Positions 1 through 8,428 of a DNA stretch of 64,000 bases are shown piece by piece (the stretch's first letter is position 1; each line of letters opens with the position of its first letter). This DNA comes from SPDF01 sp964574295. GTDB taxonomy: Bacteria; Gemmatimonadota; Gemmatimonadetes; Gemmatimonadales; GWC2-71-9. The stretch covers positions 8,572 to 72,571 of the forward strand of contig CAZNLY010000011.1 in NCBI GenBank assembly GCA_964574295.1. The letters run 5' to 3'. The notes beneath the pieces were generated by a model. It made no database searches, was not told the origin of the DNA, and was given only the letters and a program-made list of their open reading frames with translations. The translations under genes and the position numbers were made by a program.

Positions 1-862
1 CGCCGAGGGCACCCGCGGCGTTCCGGAGGTTGTGGAGCCCGGGAACCTGGAGCCGGATCGCGAGGCTCCGTCCCCCAGGCAGGCGCAACTCGGCGGCAGT
101 GTACCCCGCCTCCTGGCGGACGGCGACCACCCGCAGGTCGGCCCCTTCGCTCAACCCGAACCGCAGCGTACCGCTGCCGAGCCGGGTGGCCAGCCGCCCG
201 GCGCCTGGGTCATCCACGCCGATCAGCCGGTGCCGCGCCCGGCCGGCGAACTCCGCGAAGGCCTCCTCGAGCGCCTCAAACGATCCGTAGCACTCCAGGT
301 GATCGGCCTCGACGTTGTTGACCACCGCCACGGTCGGCGTCAGGGCCAGGAAGGCCTGGTCGTACTCGTCGGCCTCGACCACGAAGAGCGCGTCGCCGTC
401 GAGCCGGGCGTTGCCGCCCCACTGCCCCACCCGGCCACCCGCGAGCCCCGTGGGCGCCATCCCTGCCGCCGCCAGCGCCGTCGTCGTCATGACCGTCGTG
501 GTGGTCTTCCCGTGCGTCCCGGCAATGCCGACCACCATGCCGCCGCTGATCAGCCGGGCGAGCGCCTCCTTGCGGGGCACCACCGGCACCCCCAGCGCGC
601 GCGCCCGGGCCAGCTCCGGATGATCGGCCGGGACCGCAGCGGTGTGGACCACCGCGCGCACGCCGTCGACGTGCGACGGATCGTGGCGGTCGGCCACCTG
701 GGCCCCCAGCGCGGCCACATCGGCGGCCCCGCCCGGCTCCGGATCGCACCCGCTCACCGGCACCCCTCGGCGCCGCGCGATCAGCGCCAGGGCACTCATC
801 CCAGCCCCGCCGATGCCGACAAAGTGCACGGGCCGGGGGTCGGTCGGGTCGAATAATTCCAT
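1..862 (-). CDS. murC: UDP-N-acetylmuramate--L-alanine ligase MurC (3' end cut by window edge)
   Basis: MurC adds L-alanine to UDP-MurNAc, the first amino-acid ligation of cytoplasmic peptidoglycan precursor synthesis. About 287 N-terminal residues are visible. They show a Rossmann start (GIGGAGMSALA), the ATP loop GTHGKTTTT, and the VVEADEYDQAF segment typical of MurC rather than MurD/E/F. The C-terminal ligase domain lies outside the window. The ATG at 862-860 sits in the centre of a 14-bp palindrome and has no Shine-Dalgarno sequence. The 48-base gap to murG is unusually AT-rich, whereas most other dcw junctions overlap, so murC may have its own promoter or control. Last visible gene of the dcw cluster. 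Confidence 0.95.
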   Translation of the reverse strand, partial: MELFDPTDPRPVHFVGIGGAGMSALALIARRRGVPVSGCDPEPGGAADVAALGAQVADRHDPSHVDGVRAVVHTAAVPADHPELARARALGVPVVPRKEALARLISGGMVVGIAGTHGKTTTTVMTTTALAAAGMAPTGLAGGRVGQWGGNARLDGDALFVVEADEYDQAFLALTPTVAVVNNVEADHLECYGSFEALEEAFAEFAGRARHRLIGVDDPGAGRLATRLGSGTLRFGLSEGADLRVVAVRQEAGYTAAELRLPGGRSLAIRLQVPGLHNLRNAAGALG

Positions 863-868
863 GGAATT
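855..868. promoter_or_regulatory. 14-bp perfect palindrome spanning the murC start codon
   Basis: AATTCCATGGAATT reads the same on both strands and holds the murC ATG at its centre. It lies in a short AT-rich patch of a GC-rich region. As DNA it could be an operator for a dimeric repressor. As RNA it could fold into a 5-bp stem with the start codon in a CATG loop. The palindrome is seen directly; any function is inference. Confidence 0.4.
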
Positions 869-910
869 GAGCTAATGTAAAATCGTGCTGAGAGTTGCGA
901 AAGAGCGCGA

Positions 911-1999
911 TCAGCCCAGAAGCGTCAAAAGATGCGACACAATGTCGTGCGATGCGCGCGGCCGCCCGCGGGAGGCCGCGGCGGATGCCATGGCTCGGAG
1001 TCCGGGGCGGTCGTCGAGGAGCGAGTGGAGTTCCCGGGCAAGGGTGGCGGGGGTGAGGTCGCGCTGGAGGAGCACCCGCGCGGCTCCCGCCGCCTCGAGC
1101 GCCCTCGCGTTGGCGGTCTGGTGGTCGGCTGCCGCCGTGGGAAGCGGCACCAGGAGGCTCGGCAGGCCCCAGGCCAGGATTTCGGCGCAGGTCATCATCC
1201 CTGAGCGCCCGACGACGAGGTCGGCCACCGCAAAGGCATCCGCGATCGGGTCGAGGAAGTCGAAGACCTGCACCTCCGGGGCGTGGTGCAGCGGCTGGAA
1301 CCGGGCATGACTGCCGGCCCCCGTGCCCCAGATGACCTGCAGCCCCGCGCCGCCGCCCTGGGCAAGCCAGCCCGCCACCGCCTCGTTGAGCGCCACCGCC
1401 CCCTGGCTCCCTCCCGTGACGAGCACCACCGGCCGGTCATCCCGCAGCCCGAAGTGCCGGCGAGCCGCGGCGGCGCGCGCGGGATCGGGCGGCGGGATCG
1501 GGTTCCCGGTGTCGAACACCTCCGTGTGCCGGCCAAACCGGAGGCGCGAGCGCGCCTCGGGGACTCCGAGGTAGACGTGGCGAACCCGGGGGCTCAGCAG
1601 CCGGGTGGCGAGCCCCGGCAGGGCGTTCTGCTCCTGGATGGCGGTCGCGATGCCGCGGCGCGCCGCGAGGTACACCACGGGGGCCGAGGCGTATCCGCCG
1701 GTGCCGAGGACGGCGGCCGGCGCCTCGCGGTCGAGCAGCTGGCCGACGGAGCGTGCCAGCCGGGCGGCCACCACCGGCCAGCGCCAGTTCCGCCACCATT
1801 GCCGTCGGTAGAGGGGCTCCGCGGGCAGGAGGACGTAGCGGAAGTCGCGCGAGGGAAGCAGGGTGCGCTCGATGCCGCGCACCGCCCCGACGAGCACCGG
1901 CTCCACCTCCGGCCGTTGCCGCCGCAATTCGGTGGCGATGGCCAGCGCCGGCATCAGGTGTCCCCCGGTGCCGCCGCCGGCGATGAGGACGCGGGTCAT
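911..1999 (-). CDS. murG: UDP-GlcNAc:lipid I GlcNAc transferase MurG
   Basis: MurG transfers GlcNAc from UDP-GlcNAc to lipid I on the inner face of the cytoplasmic membrane, giving lipid II. The 362-residue product begins MTRVLIAGGGTGGHL, the glycine-rich loop that defines the family. It also has an IQEQNALPG segment, GGSQGA at the start of the C-terminal GT-B domain, and a UDP-binding region (LLVPLPTAAADHQTANA). The length is normal. The ATG overlaps the ftsW stop by four bases (ATGA), so translation is probably coupled to ftsW. Confidence 0.96.
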   Translation of the reverse strand: MTRVLIAGGGTGGHLMPALAIATELRRQRPEVEPVLVGAVRGIERTLLPSRDFRYVLLPAEPLYRRQWWRNWRWPVVAARLARSVGQLLDREAPAAVLGTGGYASAPVVYLAARRGIATAIQEQNALPGLATRLLSPRVRHVYLGVPEARSRLRFGRHTEVFDTGNPIPPPDPARAAAARRHFGLRDDRPVVLVTGGSQGAVALNEAVAGWLAQGGGAGLQVIWGTGAGSHARFQPLHHAPEVQVFDFLDPIADAFAVADLVVGRSGMMTCAEILAWGLPSLLVPLPTAAADHQTANARALEAAGAARVLLQRDLTPATLARELHSLLDDRPGLRAMASAAASRGRPRASHDIVSHLLTLLG

Positions 2000-3141
2000 T
2001 CGGAGGGGCGCTCCCGCACCGGCTTGCCGCGCATGCGCCCGATGTTGATCAGGATGCCGGTGGCGACGAGGGAGATGACCAGGCTCGATCGCCCGTAGGA
2101 CATGAACGGGAGGGTGAGGCCGGTGGTCGGCATCAGCGCCAGGGAGACGGCCATATGCATGACCGCCGTGATGCCCACCGCGGCGGTGATTCCCACCGCC
2201 AGGAACTGCCCGAAGGGATCCGGCGCGCTCCGCGCGATCCGGAAGCCCAGCCAGAGGAAGAGCCCGAAGAGCGCCACCACGAGGACGACGCCCAGGAACC
2301 CCCACTCCTCGCCGATGGTGCTGAAGAGGAAGTCGGAGTAGGCGTACGGGAGGAAGAGCTTCTGCTGGCCCTCGCCGAACCCGACGCCGACCAGTCGCCC
2401 CGAGCCGATGCCGACGAGCGACTGATGGATCTGCATGCCGGCGGCGTCGCTCGCGTCGCCCGGATTGAGGAAGGTGGCGAGGCGGGCGGCGCGGTATTGG
2501 GCCGCCTGGATCTTTTCGTACACCAGGAAGAGCGCGCCGAAGGCGAGCACCATGAAGTGTCCGATCTTGGCGCCGGCCGAGAAGAGCACGGTCATCCCGA
2601 TGAGGGCCACCAGCGTCGCCATCGAGAGGTTGGGCTGGAGGAAGATCAGCACCGACACCGTCCCGATGCCCACGAGAAACGGGAGGACCCCTTTCTTGAA
2701 CTCGCGCACCTGCGGGCCCTTCTTGGCGGCGAGCATTGCGCACCAGACGACCACGGTGAGCCGGGCGAGTTCCGACGGCTGGAATCGCACCGCGCCCAGG
2801 TCCACCCACCGTCGTGCCCCGTTGATCGATGGGGCATACCGGGCGAGTCCCGGCAGGACGGGGACCAGCAGCGCGGCGATCGTGAGGATCAGGAGGGGCC
2901 AGGCCAGCCGTCGCCAGAGGTGATAGTCGAGGCGGGAGACCGCGCTCATCGCGAGGAGCCCGAAGAGCGCGCCGATCAGCTGGCGGAGCGCGAACCCGGT
3001 CCCGCCGCCGCCGGGGGTCTGGAGGCTCAGGGCGCCGTAGGCGTTGGCGATGCCGAAGACCACGAGCGTGGCGGTAACCACCGCGAGCAGGCGGGTTTCC
3101 CAGCGCAGCTCGCCGGGATGCCGGGCGGTCGGGGCGGTCAG
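1996..3141 (-). CDS. ftsW: Lipid II polymerase FtsW (SEDS family), probable CTG start
   Basis: SEDS-family glycosyltransferase that polymerises lipid II at the septum with the class B PBP encoded upstream (ftsI). It is polytopic, with SEDS signatures INGARRW, GxGxGEGQQKLFLPYAYSDF and TTGLTLPFMSYG near the end. The first usual start is a GTG at 3081, but this cuts into the first membrane helix. The frame is open for 20 more codons up to a CTG at 3141-3139 that overlaps the murD stop as CTGA. It supplies a normal cytoplasmic N-terminus (TAPTARHPGELRWETR) before the helix. A GGAGG lies just upstream. I chose the CTG; 381 residues result, against 361 from the GTG. Confidence 0.88.
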   Translation of the reverse strand: MTAPTARHPGELRWETRLLAVVTATLVVFGIANAYGALSLQTPGGGGTGFALRQLIGALFGLLAMSAVSRLDYHLWRRLAWPLLILTIAALLVPVLPGLARYAPSINGARRWVDLGAVRFQPSELARLTVVVWCAMLAAKKGPQVREFKKGVLPFLVGIGTVSVLIFLQPNLSMATLVALIGMTVLFSAGAKIGHFMVLAFGALFLVYEKIQAAQYRAARLATFLNPGDASDAAGMQIHQSLVGIGSGRLVGVGFGEGQQKLFLPYAYSDFLFSTIGEEWGFLGVVLVVALFGLFLWLGFRIARSAPDPFGQFLAVGITAAVGITAVMHMAVSLALMPTTGLTLPFMSYGRSSLVISLVATGILINIGRMRGKPVRERPSE

Positions 3142-4487
3142 AACGCCTCCACCGCCGCGCGGAACTGGCCTCCGCGGTCCTCGTAATTGCGGAACATGTC
3201 ATAGCTCGAGCAGGCCGGCGAGAGCAGGACGGCGTCTCCCGGCACGGTGAGCGCGCGCGCGCGGGCCAGCACGTCCGGAAAGCTGCCGCCCCGTTCGATC
3301 CGCACCGCCCCAGCCAGGTCCGCCGCCACCTGCGGTCCCGCCTCGCCGTAGGCCACGACCGCCTTGCAACCCCGCGCCAGCCGCGGGGCGAGCCTGGTGT
3401 AGGGCTCTCCCTTGTGCCGGCCGCCGAGGAGGAGGACATACGGCCGGTCGAGCGCGTCGAGCGCCACCTCGGTCGAGGCGATGTTCGTGGCCTTGCTGTC
3501 GTTGATCCAGAGCACCCCGCCCACTTCACGGACCGGCTCGAGCCGGTGTGCCAGCGCGCGGAAGGAGCGGAGCCCTTTGGCCAGCGCCTCGACACGCACT
3601 CCGGCCACCTCCGCGGCGAGGGCGGCCGCCAGCGCGTTCGCGACGTTGTGGTCGCCGAGGAGGAGGAGGTCCCGGCGCGGAAGGAGCTGCGCCGTCCCGA
3701 GGCGGAGCACGCCGGCATCCCGGTCGTACCATCCGTCCGCGGGGGCCGAGGTCGAGAATTGCCGGTGCGTCCCGGATGCCCCCGCCGCCATCCGCTGCAC
3801 CTCCGCATCGTCGGCGTTCGTGATCCACACCGAGTCGGGCGCGGCGTTGCGGAACAGCCGCGCCTTGTCGGCGTAGTAGTCCGCCAGGGTCGGGTAGCGG
3901 TCGAGGTGGTCGGGCGAGAGGTTGGTGAGGACGCCCGCGGCCGGCGCCAGCGTCGGCATGTCGTGCAGCTGGAAGGAGGAGAGCTCCGCGGCGATCCACT
4001 CCGGGGGCTCCGCCTCCAGGGCCACCTCCGTGAGCGGCTTGCCGATGTTGCCCGCCGCGACCGCCCGGCGGCCGCCGGCCAGCAGCAGGTGGGCGGTGAG
4101 CGCCGTGGTGGTGGTCTTTCCGTTGGTTCCGGTGATGGCCAGGACACGCGACCGCGGCAGGCAGCGGAGCCCGAGTTCCGCCTCGGCGAGCACCTCGCCC
4201 CCACCCTCCCGGGCCGCGGCCAGCGGCGGCGCCCCGGGCGGAATGCCCGGCGAGACGATCGTGGCAACCGCGGCGCGGATGCGGGCCAGGTCGTGGCGAC
4301 CGACGTCGACCGCGGCGCCGTCGGTCAGGAGCGCCGCCCCCTCGGCCTCGAGCGTGGCGCCCTTCCCCGCGTCCGAGGCGTACACCGCAATCCCCTGCCC
4401 TCGAAGGAGGCGGGTGGCTGCCACGCCGCTCCGGCCGAGGCCGACCACCGCCACCTCGCGGCCGGCGCCGCGCCAGGCGTCGAGCAT
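3138..4487 (-). CDS. murD: UDP-MurNAc-L-Ala:D-Glu ligase MurD
   Basis: MurD adds D-glutamate to UDP-MurNAc-L-alanine. The 449-residue protein has an N-terminal Rossmann motif (VVGLGRSGVAATRLL), the ATP loop GTNGKTTTTAL, a central LSSFQLH segment and LSPDHLDRY, all typical of MurD. The C-terminal domain has WINDSKATN and the LLLGGRHKGEPY and LLSPACSSYDMF segments. The ATG shares one base with the mraY stop (TGATG), so the two are probably translationally coupled. Its own stop overlaps the proposed ftsW CTG start. Confidence 0.96.
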   Translation of the reverse strand: MLDAWRGAGREVAVVGLGRSGVAATRLLRGQGIAVYASDAGKGATLEAEGAALLTDGAAVDVGRHDLARIRAAVATIVSPGIPPGAPPLAAAREGGGEVLAEAELGLRCLPRSRVLAITGTNGKTTTTALTAHLLLAGGRRAVAAGNIGKPLTEVALEAEPPEWIAAELSSFQLHDMPTLAPAAGVLTNLSPDHLDRYPTLADYYADKARLFRNAAPDSVWITNADDAEVQRMAAGASGTHRQFSTSAPADGWYDRDAGVLRLGTAQLLPRRDLLLLGDHNVANALAAALAAEVAGVRVEALAKGLRSFRALAHRLEPVREVGGVLWINDSKATNIASTEVALDALDRPYVLLLGGRHKGEPYTRLAPRLARGCKAVVAYGEAGPQVAADLAGAVRIERGGSFPDVLARARALTVPGDAVLLSPACSSYDMFRNYEDRGGQFRAAVEAF

Positions 4488-5614
4488 CAGCGCACCTTGA
4501 GCGTCGTGAGGGCCACCAGCGCGCAGAGGATGCCGAGGATCCAGAACCTCGTGACCACCGTTGTCTCCGCCCACCCCAGCTTCTCGAAGTGATGATGGAG
4601 CGGCGCCATGCGGAACACCTTGTGGGCGTCGGCGAACTCGCGGCCCCGCGTCCGGCGGTGCCAGCGGTACACCGAGGTCTGCAGGAGGACCGACACCGCC
4701 TCGGCCACGAACACGCCGCCGATGAGCACCAGCAGGAACTCCGCCTTGAGCAGGATGGCCACGGTGCCGAAGGCGCCGCCGATGGCCAGGCTCCCGGTGT
4801 CGCCCATGAACACCTCGGCGGGGTGCGCGTTGAACCAGAGGAAGCCCAGCGCCGCTCCCATCAACGCCGCGCAGAACACCGCCAGCTCCCCCGCCCCGGG
4901 GAGGTAGATGAGGTTCAGGTAGGAGGTGAAGTCCACCCGGCCGAAGAGGTAGGCAAAGGCGGCGAAGGCCGCCGCCGCGATGGCGGTGAGCCCCGTCGCC
5001 AAGCCGTCGAGCCCGTCGGTCAGGTTCACGGCGTTGCTCCACGCCGTGATGACGAACACCACGAAGGCCACGAAGAGCAGCGGCGCGAAGTTGACCACGA
5101 GGTACTTGAAGAACGGCACGGTGGTGGCCGTGGCGGGAATGACGGACGGCGGCACCACGGGGAAGAAGAGCAGGTAGAGCCCCAGCGCCAGGCCGAAGCT
5201 GCACTGCCCCGCCAGCTTCCACTTGGCCACCAGTCCGCGGGACTTGCCCTGCACGATCTTGAGGTAGTCGTCGAGGAACCCGATCGAGCCCATCCAGATG
5301 GTGGCGATCGAGGCGACGATCACCATCCGGTTGTCGATCCGGGCCCAGAGGAGCGTCGGGATGATCGTGGCGAGGAGGATCACGAGCCCGCCCATCGTGG
5401 GCGTGCCACGCTTTCCCTGGTGGCTGGCCGGCCCCTCCGCGCGGATGACCTGGCCGATCTTCCTGGCGCGGAGCCGCCGGATGACGGCCGGCCCGACCAG
5501 GAACGACAGGATGAGTGCCGTCACGCCGGCGCCCGCCGCCCGGAACGCGATGTAGTTGAACAGGTTGAAGAGGATGAACTGCTTGCCGAGGGGAGCGAGC
5601 CAGAAGTAGAACAT
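4487..5614 (-). CDS. mraY: Phospho-MurNAc-pentapeptide translocase MraY
   Basis: Integral membrane enzyme that moves phospho-MurNAc-pentapeptide from UDP to undecaprenyl phosphate, making lipid I. The 375-residue protein begins MFYFWLAPLGKQF and has about ten hydrophobic segments. It carries the family motifs GTPTMGG, GFLDDYLK (with the metal-binding aspartates), NLTDGLDGLA, FMGDTGSLA and the histidine-rich PLHHHFE close to the C-terminus. Six bases separate it from the murF stop. Product feeds MurG two genes downstream. Confidence 0.97.
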   Translation of the reverse strand: MFYFWLAPLGKQFILFNLFNYIAFRAAGAGVTALILSFLVGPAVIRRLRARKIGQVIRAEGPASHQGKRGTPTMGGLVILLATIIPTLLWARIDNRMVIVASIATIWMGSIGFLDDYLKIVQGKSRGLVAKWKLAGQCSFGLALGLYLLFFPVVPPSVIPATATTVPFFKYLVVNFAPLLFVAFVVFVITAWSNAVNLTDGLDGLATGLTAIAAAAFAAFAYLFGRVDFTSYLNLIYLPGAGELAVFCAALMGAALGFLWFNAHPAEVFMGDTGSLAIGGAFGTVAILLKAEFLLVLIGGVFVAEAVSVLLQTSVYRWHRRTRGREFADAHKVFRMAPLHHHFEKLGWAETTVVTRFWILGILCALVALTTLKVR

Positions 5615-5620
5615 CGGGCC

Positions 5621-6973
5621 TCAGGATCCGTGGGCGGCGCGGGGGGTCAACGCCGGAATAATACGTTCGAGCGCCACGCCGCGGGACGCCTTGAGCACCA
5701 CGAGCTCCCCGCCCAGCAGCCGCTCGGCCAGGCCCGCGCCCAGGGCGGGCACATCGGGCGCGGTGAGGAGTCGCTTGCCCAGCGCCGCCGCGAAGGGCTC
5801 CAGCGCCGGGACGAACTCCCCGACCGCCGCCAGCAGGTCCGGCCTGAGCGCCACGAGGTCACGGGCCACCGCGGCGTGCAGCGCCGCCGATTCGGGGCCC
5901 AGCTCGCGCATCGTTCCCGCCACGAAGACCAGCCGCCGGGCGCCCCGCATTGCCTGGGCGGTGGCGATGACCGCGCGGAACGAGCCCGGGTTGGCGTTGT
6001 AGCAGTCGTTGAGGATGGTGAGCCCGCCCGCCTCGATCACCTGCCCCCGTCCCCCCGGCACCTCGAGCAGTTCGAGCGCCCGTGCCACAGCCCGCGGATC
6101 CAACCCGAGATGCACGGCCACGCCCCAGGTCAGCATCGCGTTGGTGGCCAGGTGCCGCCCCGGAAGCGGCAGGGTGAACCGCGCGGTGCCGACATCAACC
6201 GTGGCCCGGCCCGCCGCGTCGAGGGTGACGGACTCGGGTCGGAGCTCGACGTTCTCGAGGCCGGCCGTCACCACCCGGCGCGCCCGCTTGCGCGCTCCCG
6301 CCGCGAGCGCCGGCGGGTCACCACCCACCACCGCCAGTCCCACGCCATCGACGAGCGAGAGCTTCTCCTCCAGCACCCCCTCCAGTGAGCCGAACCCCTC
6401 GAGGTGCCCGTGCGACACGTTGGTGACCACGGCCACCGTCGGTTCGATGATGCGGCGGTAGCGCCCGATTTCGCCCGGCACGCTCGCGCCGGCCTCGATG
6501 ACCAGCGCCTCGGTGTCGGCCGGGGCCTCGAGGATGGTGAGCGGCACCCCGATGAGGTTGTTCAGGTTGGCCCGCGTCGCGTGGACCCGGTACCGCGTCC
6601 GGAGCGCCGCGGCGAGCATCTCCTTGGTGCTCGTCTTCCCGTTGGTGCCGGTCACCGCGATCACCGGCCCCGTGATCTCGCGCCGCCGCGCCCGGGCCAG
6701 CCAGCCCAGCGCCTCCACGGTGTCGCCCACCGGAAAGAGCTCGAGCCCGGCTACCGGCGGTGTCCCTTCACGCACCACCGCGCCCGTCGCCCCCCGCGCC
6801 GCGGCCTCGCCCAGGTGGGCGTGCCCGTCGAACCGCTCGCCCGCGATCGCCACGAAGAGCGCGCCGGGCACGAGCGTCCGGGTGTCGGTGGAGACCTCCG
6901 TGAACTCCCGGCCCGGCGCTCCGACCGCCGGCAGGCCGAGGGCATCCCGGACGCTGGCGCTCGTCCACTTCAC
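5621..6973 (-). CDS. murF: UDP-MurNAc-tripeptide:D-Ala-D-Ala ligase MurF
   Basis: MurF completes the cytoplasmic pentapeptide by adding D-Ala-D-Ala. The 450-residue protein has an N-terminal substrate domain (STDTRTLVPGALFVAI), the ATP loop GTNGKTSTKEM, where the serine and KEM are typical of MurF, and the NDCYNANPGS motif. The start ATG overlaps the murE stop as ATGA. Length and domain order are normal. Position between murE and mraY matches the canonical dcw order. Confidence 0.96.
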   Translation of the reverse strand: MKWTSASVRDALGLPAVGAPGREFTEVSTDTRTLVPGALFVAIAGERFDGHAHLGEAAARGATGAVVREGTPPVAGLELFPVGDTVEALGWLARARRREITGPVIAVTGTNGKTSTKEMLAAALRTRYRVHATRANLNNLIGVPLTILEAPADTEALVIEAGASVPGEIGRYRRIIEPTVAVVTNVSHGHLEGFGSLEGVLEEKLSLVDGVGLAVVGGDPPALAAGARKRARRVVTAGLENVELRPESVTLDAAGRATVDVGTARFTLPLPGRHLATNAMLTWGVAVHLGLDPRAVARALELLEVPGGRGQVIEAGGLTILNDCYNANPGSFRAVIATAQAMRGARRLVFVAGTMRELGPESAALHAAVARDLVALRPDLLAAVGEFVPALEPFAAALGKRLLTAPDVPALGAGLAERLLGGELVVLKASRGVALERIIPALTPRAAHGS

Positions 6974-8424
6974 GCGCGCCCCCCGAGTACCTGCTGCACG
7001 ATGGCCCGCTCATCGAAGGGATGCTTGGTGGTCCCCACGATCTGGTAGGTCTCGTGCCCCTTGCCGGCGAGGAGGAGGGTGTCCCCCGGACCCGCGATCT
7101 CGAGGGCGCGGTGGATTGCCTCCTCCCGGTCGGCAATCCGCAGGTGGTGCGCACCGCCCATCCCCGACTCCATGTCGTCCATGATCCGTTCCGGGTCCTC
7201 GGTGCGGGGATTGTCCGAGGTGATGACGACCAGGTCGGCGTTCTCCACCGCGATCCGCGCCATCTCCGGCCGCTTGGTGCGGTCGCGGTCGCCGCCGCAC
7301 CCGAAGAGGAGGATGAGACGGCCCGGCGTCAGGGGGCGCAGGGTGGCCAGGACGCGAATGAACGCGTCGGGGGTGTGGGCATAGTCGCGAAGCACCACCA
7401 TCGGGCGATCGGCAAGCCGCTCCATCCGCCCTGGCACCTGGGGTGACTCGGCCAGCCGCGCCACGACCTCCTCCCGGGACAGGCCGAGGACCAGCCCGCA
7501 CGCCGCCGCCGCGAGGGCGTTGGACACATTGAAGCTGCCCATCAGCGGAATGCGCACCTCCGCGGTGCCGAACCGTCCGGCCAGGCGGAAGCCGCTGCCG
7601 CCCGCCTCGAGCGTCACGTCCTCCGCGCGCACATCGGCGTCGGGGGATTCGCCGAAGGTGACGCGCCGCGGGAAGGGGGGCATCGCCCCCCAGGCCGGGT
7701 CGTCCGCATTCACGACCTCCCACCCCTCCGGCCCCAGCAGCCCGCTCAGCTTCAGCTTCGCGGCGAGGTAGTGCTCCATCGTGCGGTGGTAGTCGAGATG
7801 CTCGTGCGTCAAGTTGGTATAGATGCCCGCGGCAAACCCCAGCCCGTCCAGGCGGCCCTGATCGAGGCTGTGGGAGGACGTCTCCATCGCCACGTGGGTG
7901 ACCCCGCGGTCGCGAAGGGCGGCGAACGTCGCGTGCAGGTCTACCGGCCCCGGCGTGGTCAGGCTCCCGGCGGTGGAGGGGACGCGCTCCCCTGCGCCGT
8001 CGAAGGCGCCAAGGGTGCCGATGCTCCCCGCCGTGCCGCGCGCATTGAAGAGGTGGCGGACGAGGCCGGTGGTGGTTGTCTTCCCGTTGGTGCCCGTGAT
8101 GCCGATGAGCGTGAGGGCCGCGGCCGGGTCGCCGTACCAGCGGCGGGCGGCCACGATGGCGCCCCGCCGGCCGTCGCGCACCACGATCTCGGGCACCCCC
8201 GCCGCCATCGGCTCCTCGACCATCACCGCCGCGGCCCCGAGCCGCACCGCATCCGCAACGAACGTGTGCCCGTCCACCGTGGTTCCGCGTACGGCGCAGA
8301 ACAGGGCGCCCCGGCTCAGCGAGCGGGTGTCGAGGCCAACGCCCGTCAGGTCCACCGCGCCATCGGGCGCGCGGACCAGGAGGCCTTCGCGGCGAAGGCC
8401 CTGGATCAGGTCATTCCATTCCAC
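6970..8424 (-). CDS. murE: UDP-MurNAc-dipeptide:meso-DAP ligase MurE
   Basis: MurE adds the third stem-peptide residue. The 484-residue protein has LDTRSLSRGALFCAV at the N-terminus, the ATP loop GTNGKTTTTGL, a carbamylated-lysine region, LTHEHLDYH and DYAHTPD. It carries DNPRTEDPE near residue 405. DNPR is the recognition signature for meso-diaminopimelate in Gram-negative-type MurE, so DAP-type peptidoglycan is predicted. The start lies four bases after the ftsI stop. Confidence 0.96.
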   Translation of the reverse strand: MEWNDLIQGLRREGLLVRAPDGAVDLTGVGLDTRSLSRGALFCAVRGTTVDGHTFVADAVRLGAAAVMVEEPMAAGVPEIVVRDGRRGAIVAARRWYGDPAAALTLIGITGTNGKTTTTGLVRHLFNARGTAGSIGTLGAFDGAGERVPSTAGSLTTPGPVDLHATFAALRDRGVTHVAMETSSHSLDQGRLDGLGFAAGIYTNLTHEHLDYHRTMEHYLAAKLKLSGLLGPEGWEVVNADDPAWGAMPPFPRRVTFGESPDADVRAEDVTLEAGGSGFRLAGRFGTAEVRIPLMGSFNVSNALAAAACGLVLGLSREEVVARLAESPQVPGRMERLADRPMVVLRDYAHTPDAFIRVLATLRPLTPGRLILLFGCGGDRDRTKRPEMARIAVENADLVVITSDNPRTEDPERIMDDMESGMGGAHHLRIADREEAIHRALEIAGPGDTLLLAGKGHETYQIVGTTKHPFDERAIVQQVLGGRA

Positions 8425-8428
8425 GCAT

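Noticed and set aside
30..856. Plus-strand frames opposite murC
   Set aside because: Shadow frames of the murC coding region.
911..4267. Minus-strand frame of 1118 codons reaching into murD
   Set aside because: Only the last 362 codons are MurG; the earlier part is an out-of-frame reading of murD and ftsW.
4589..6388. Plus-strand frame of 599 codons opposite mraY and murF
   Set aside because: No domain, antisense to two clear dcw genes.
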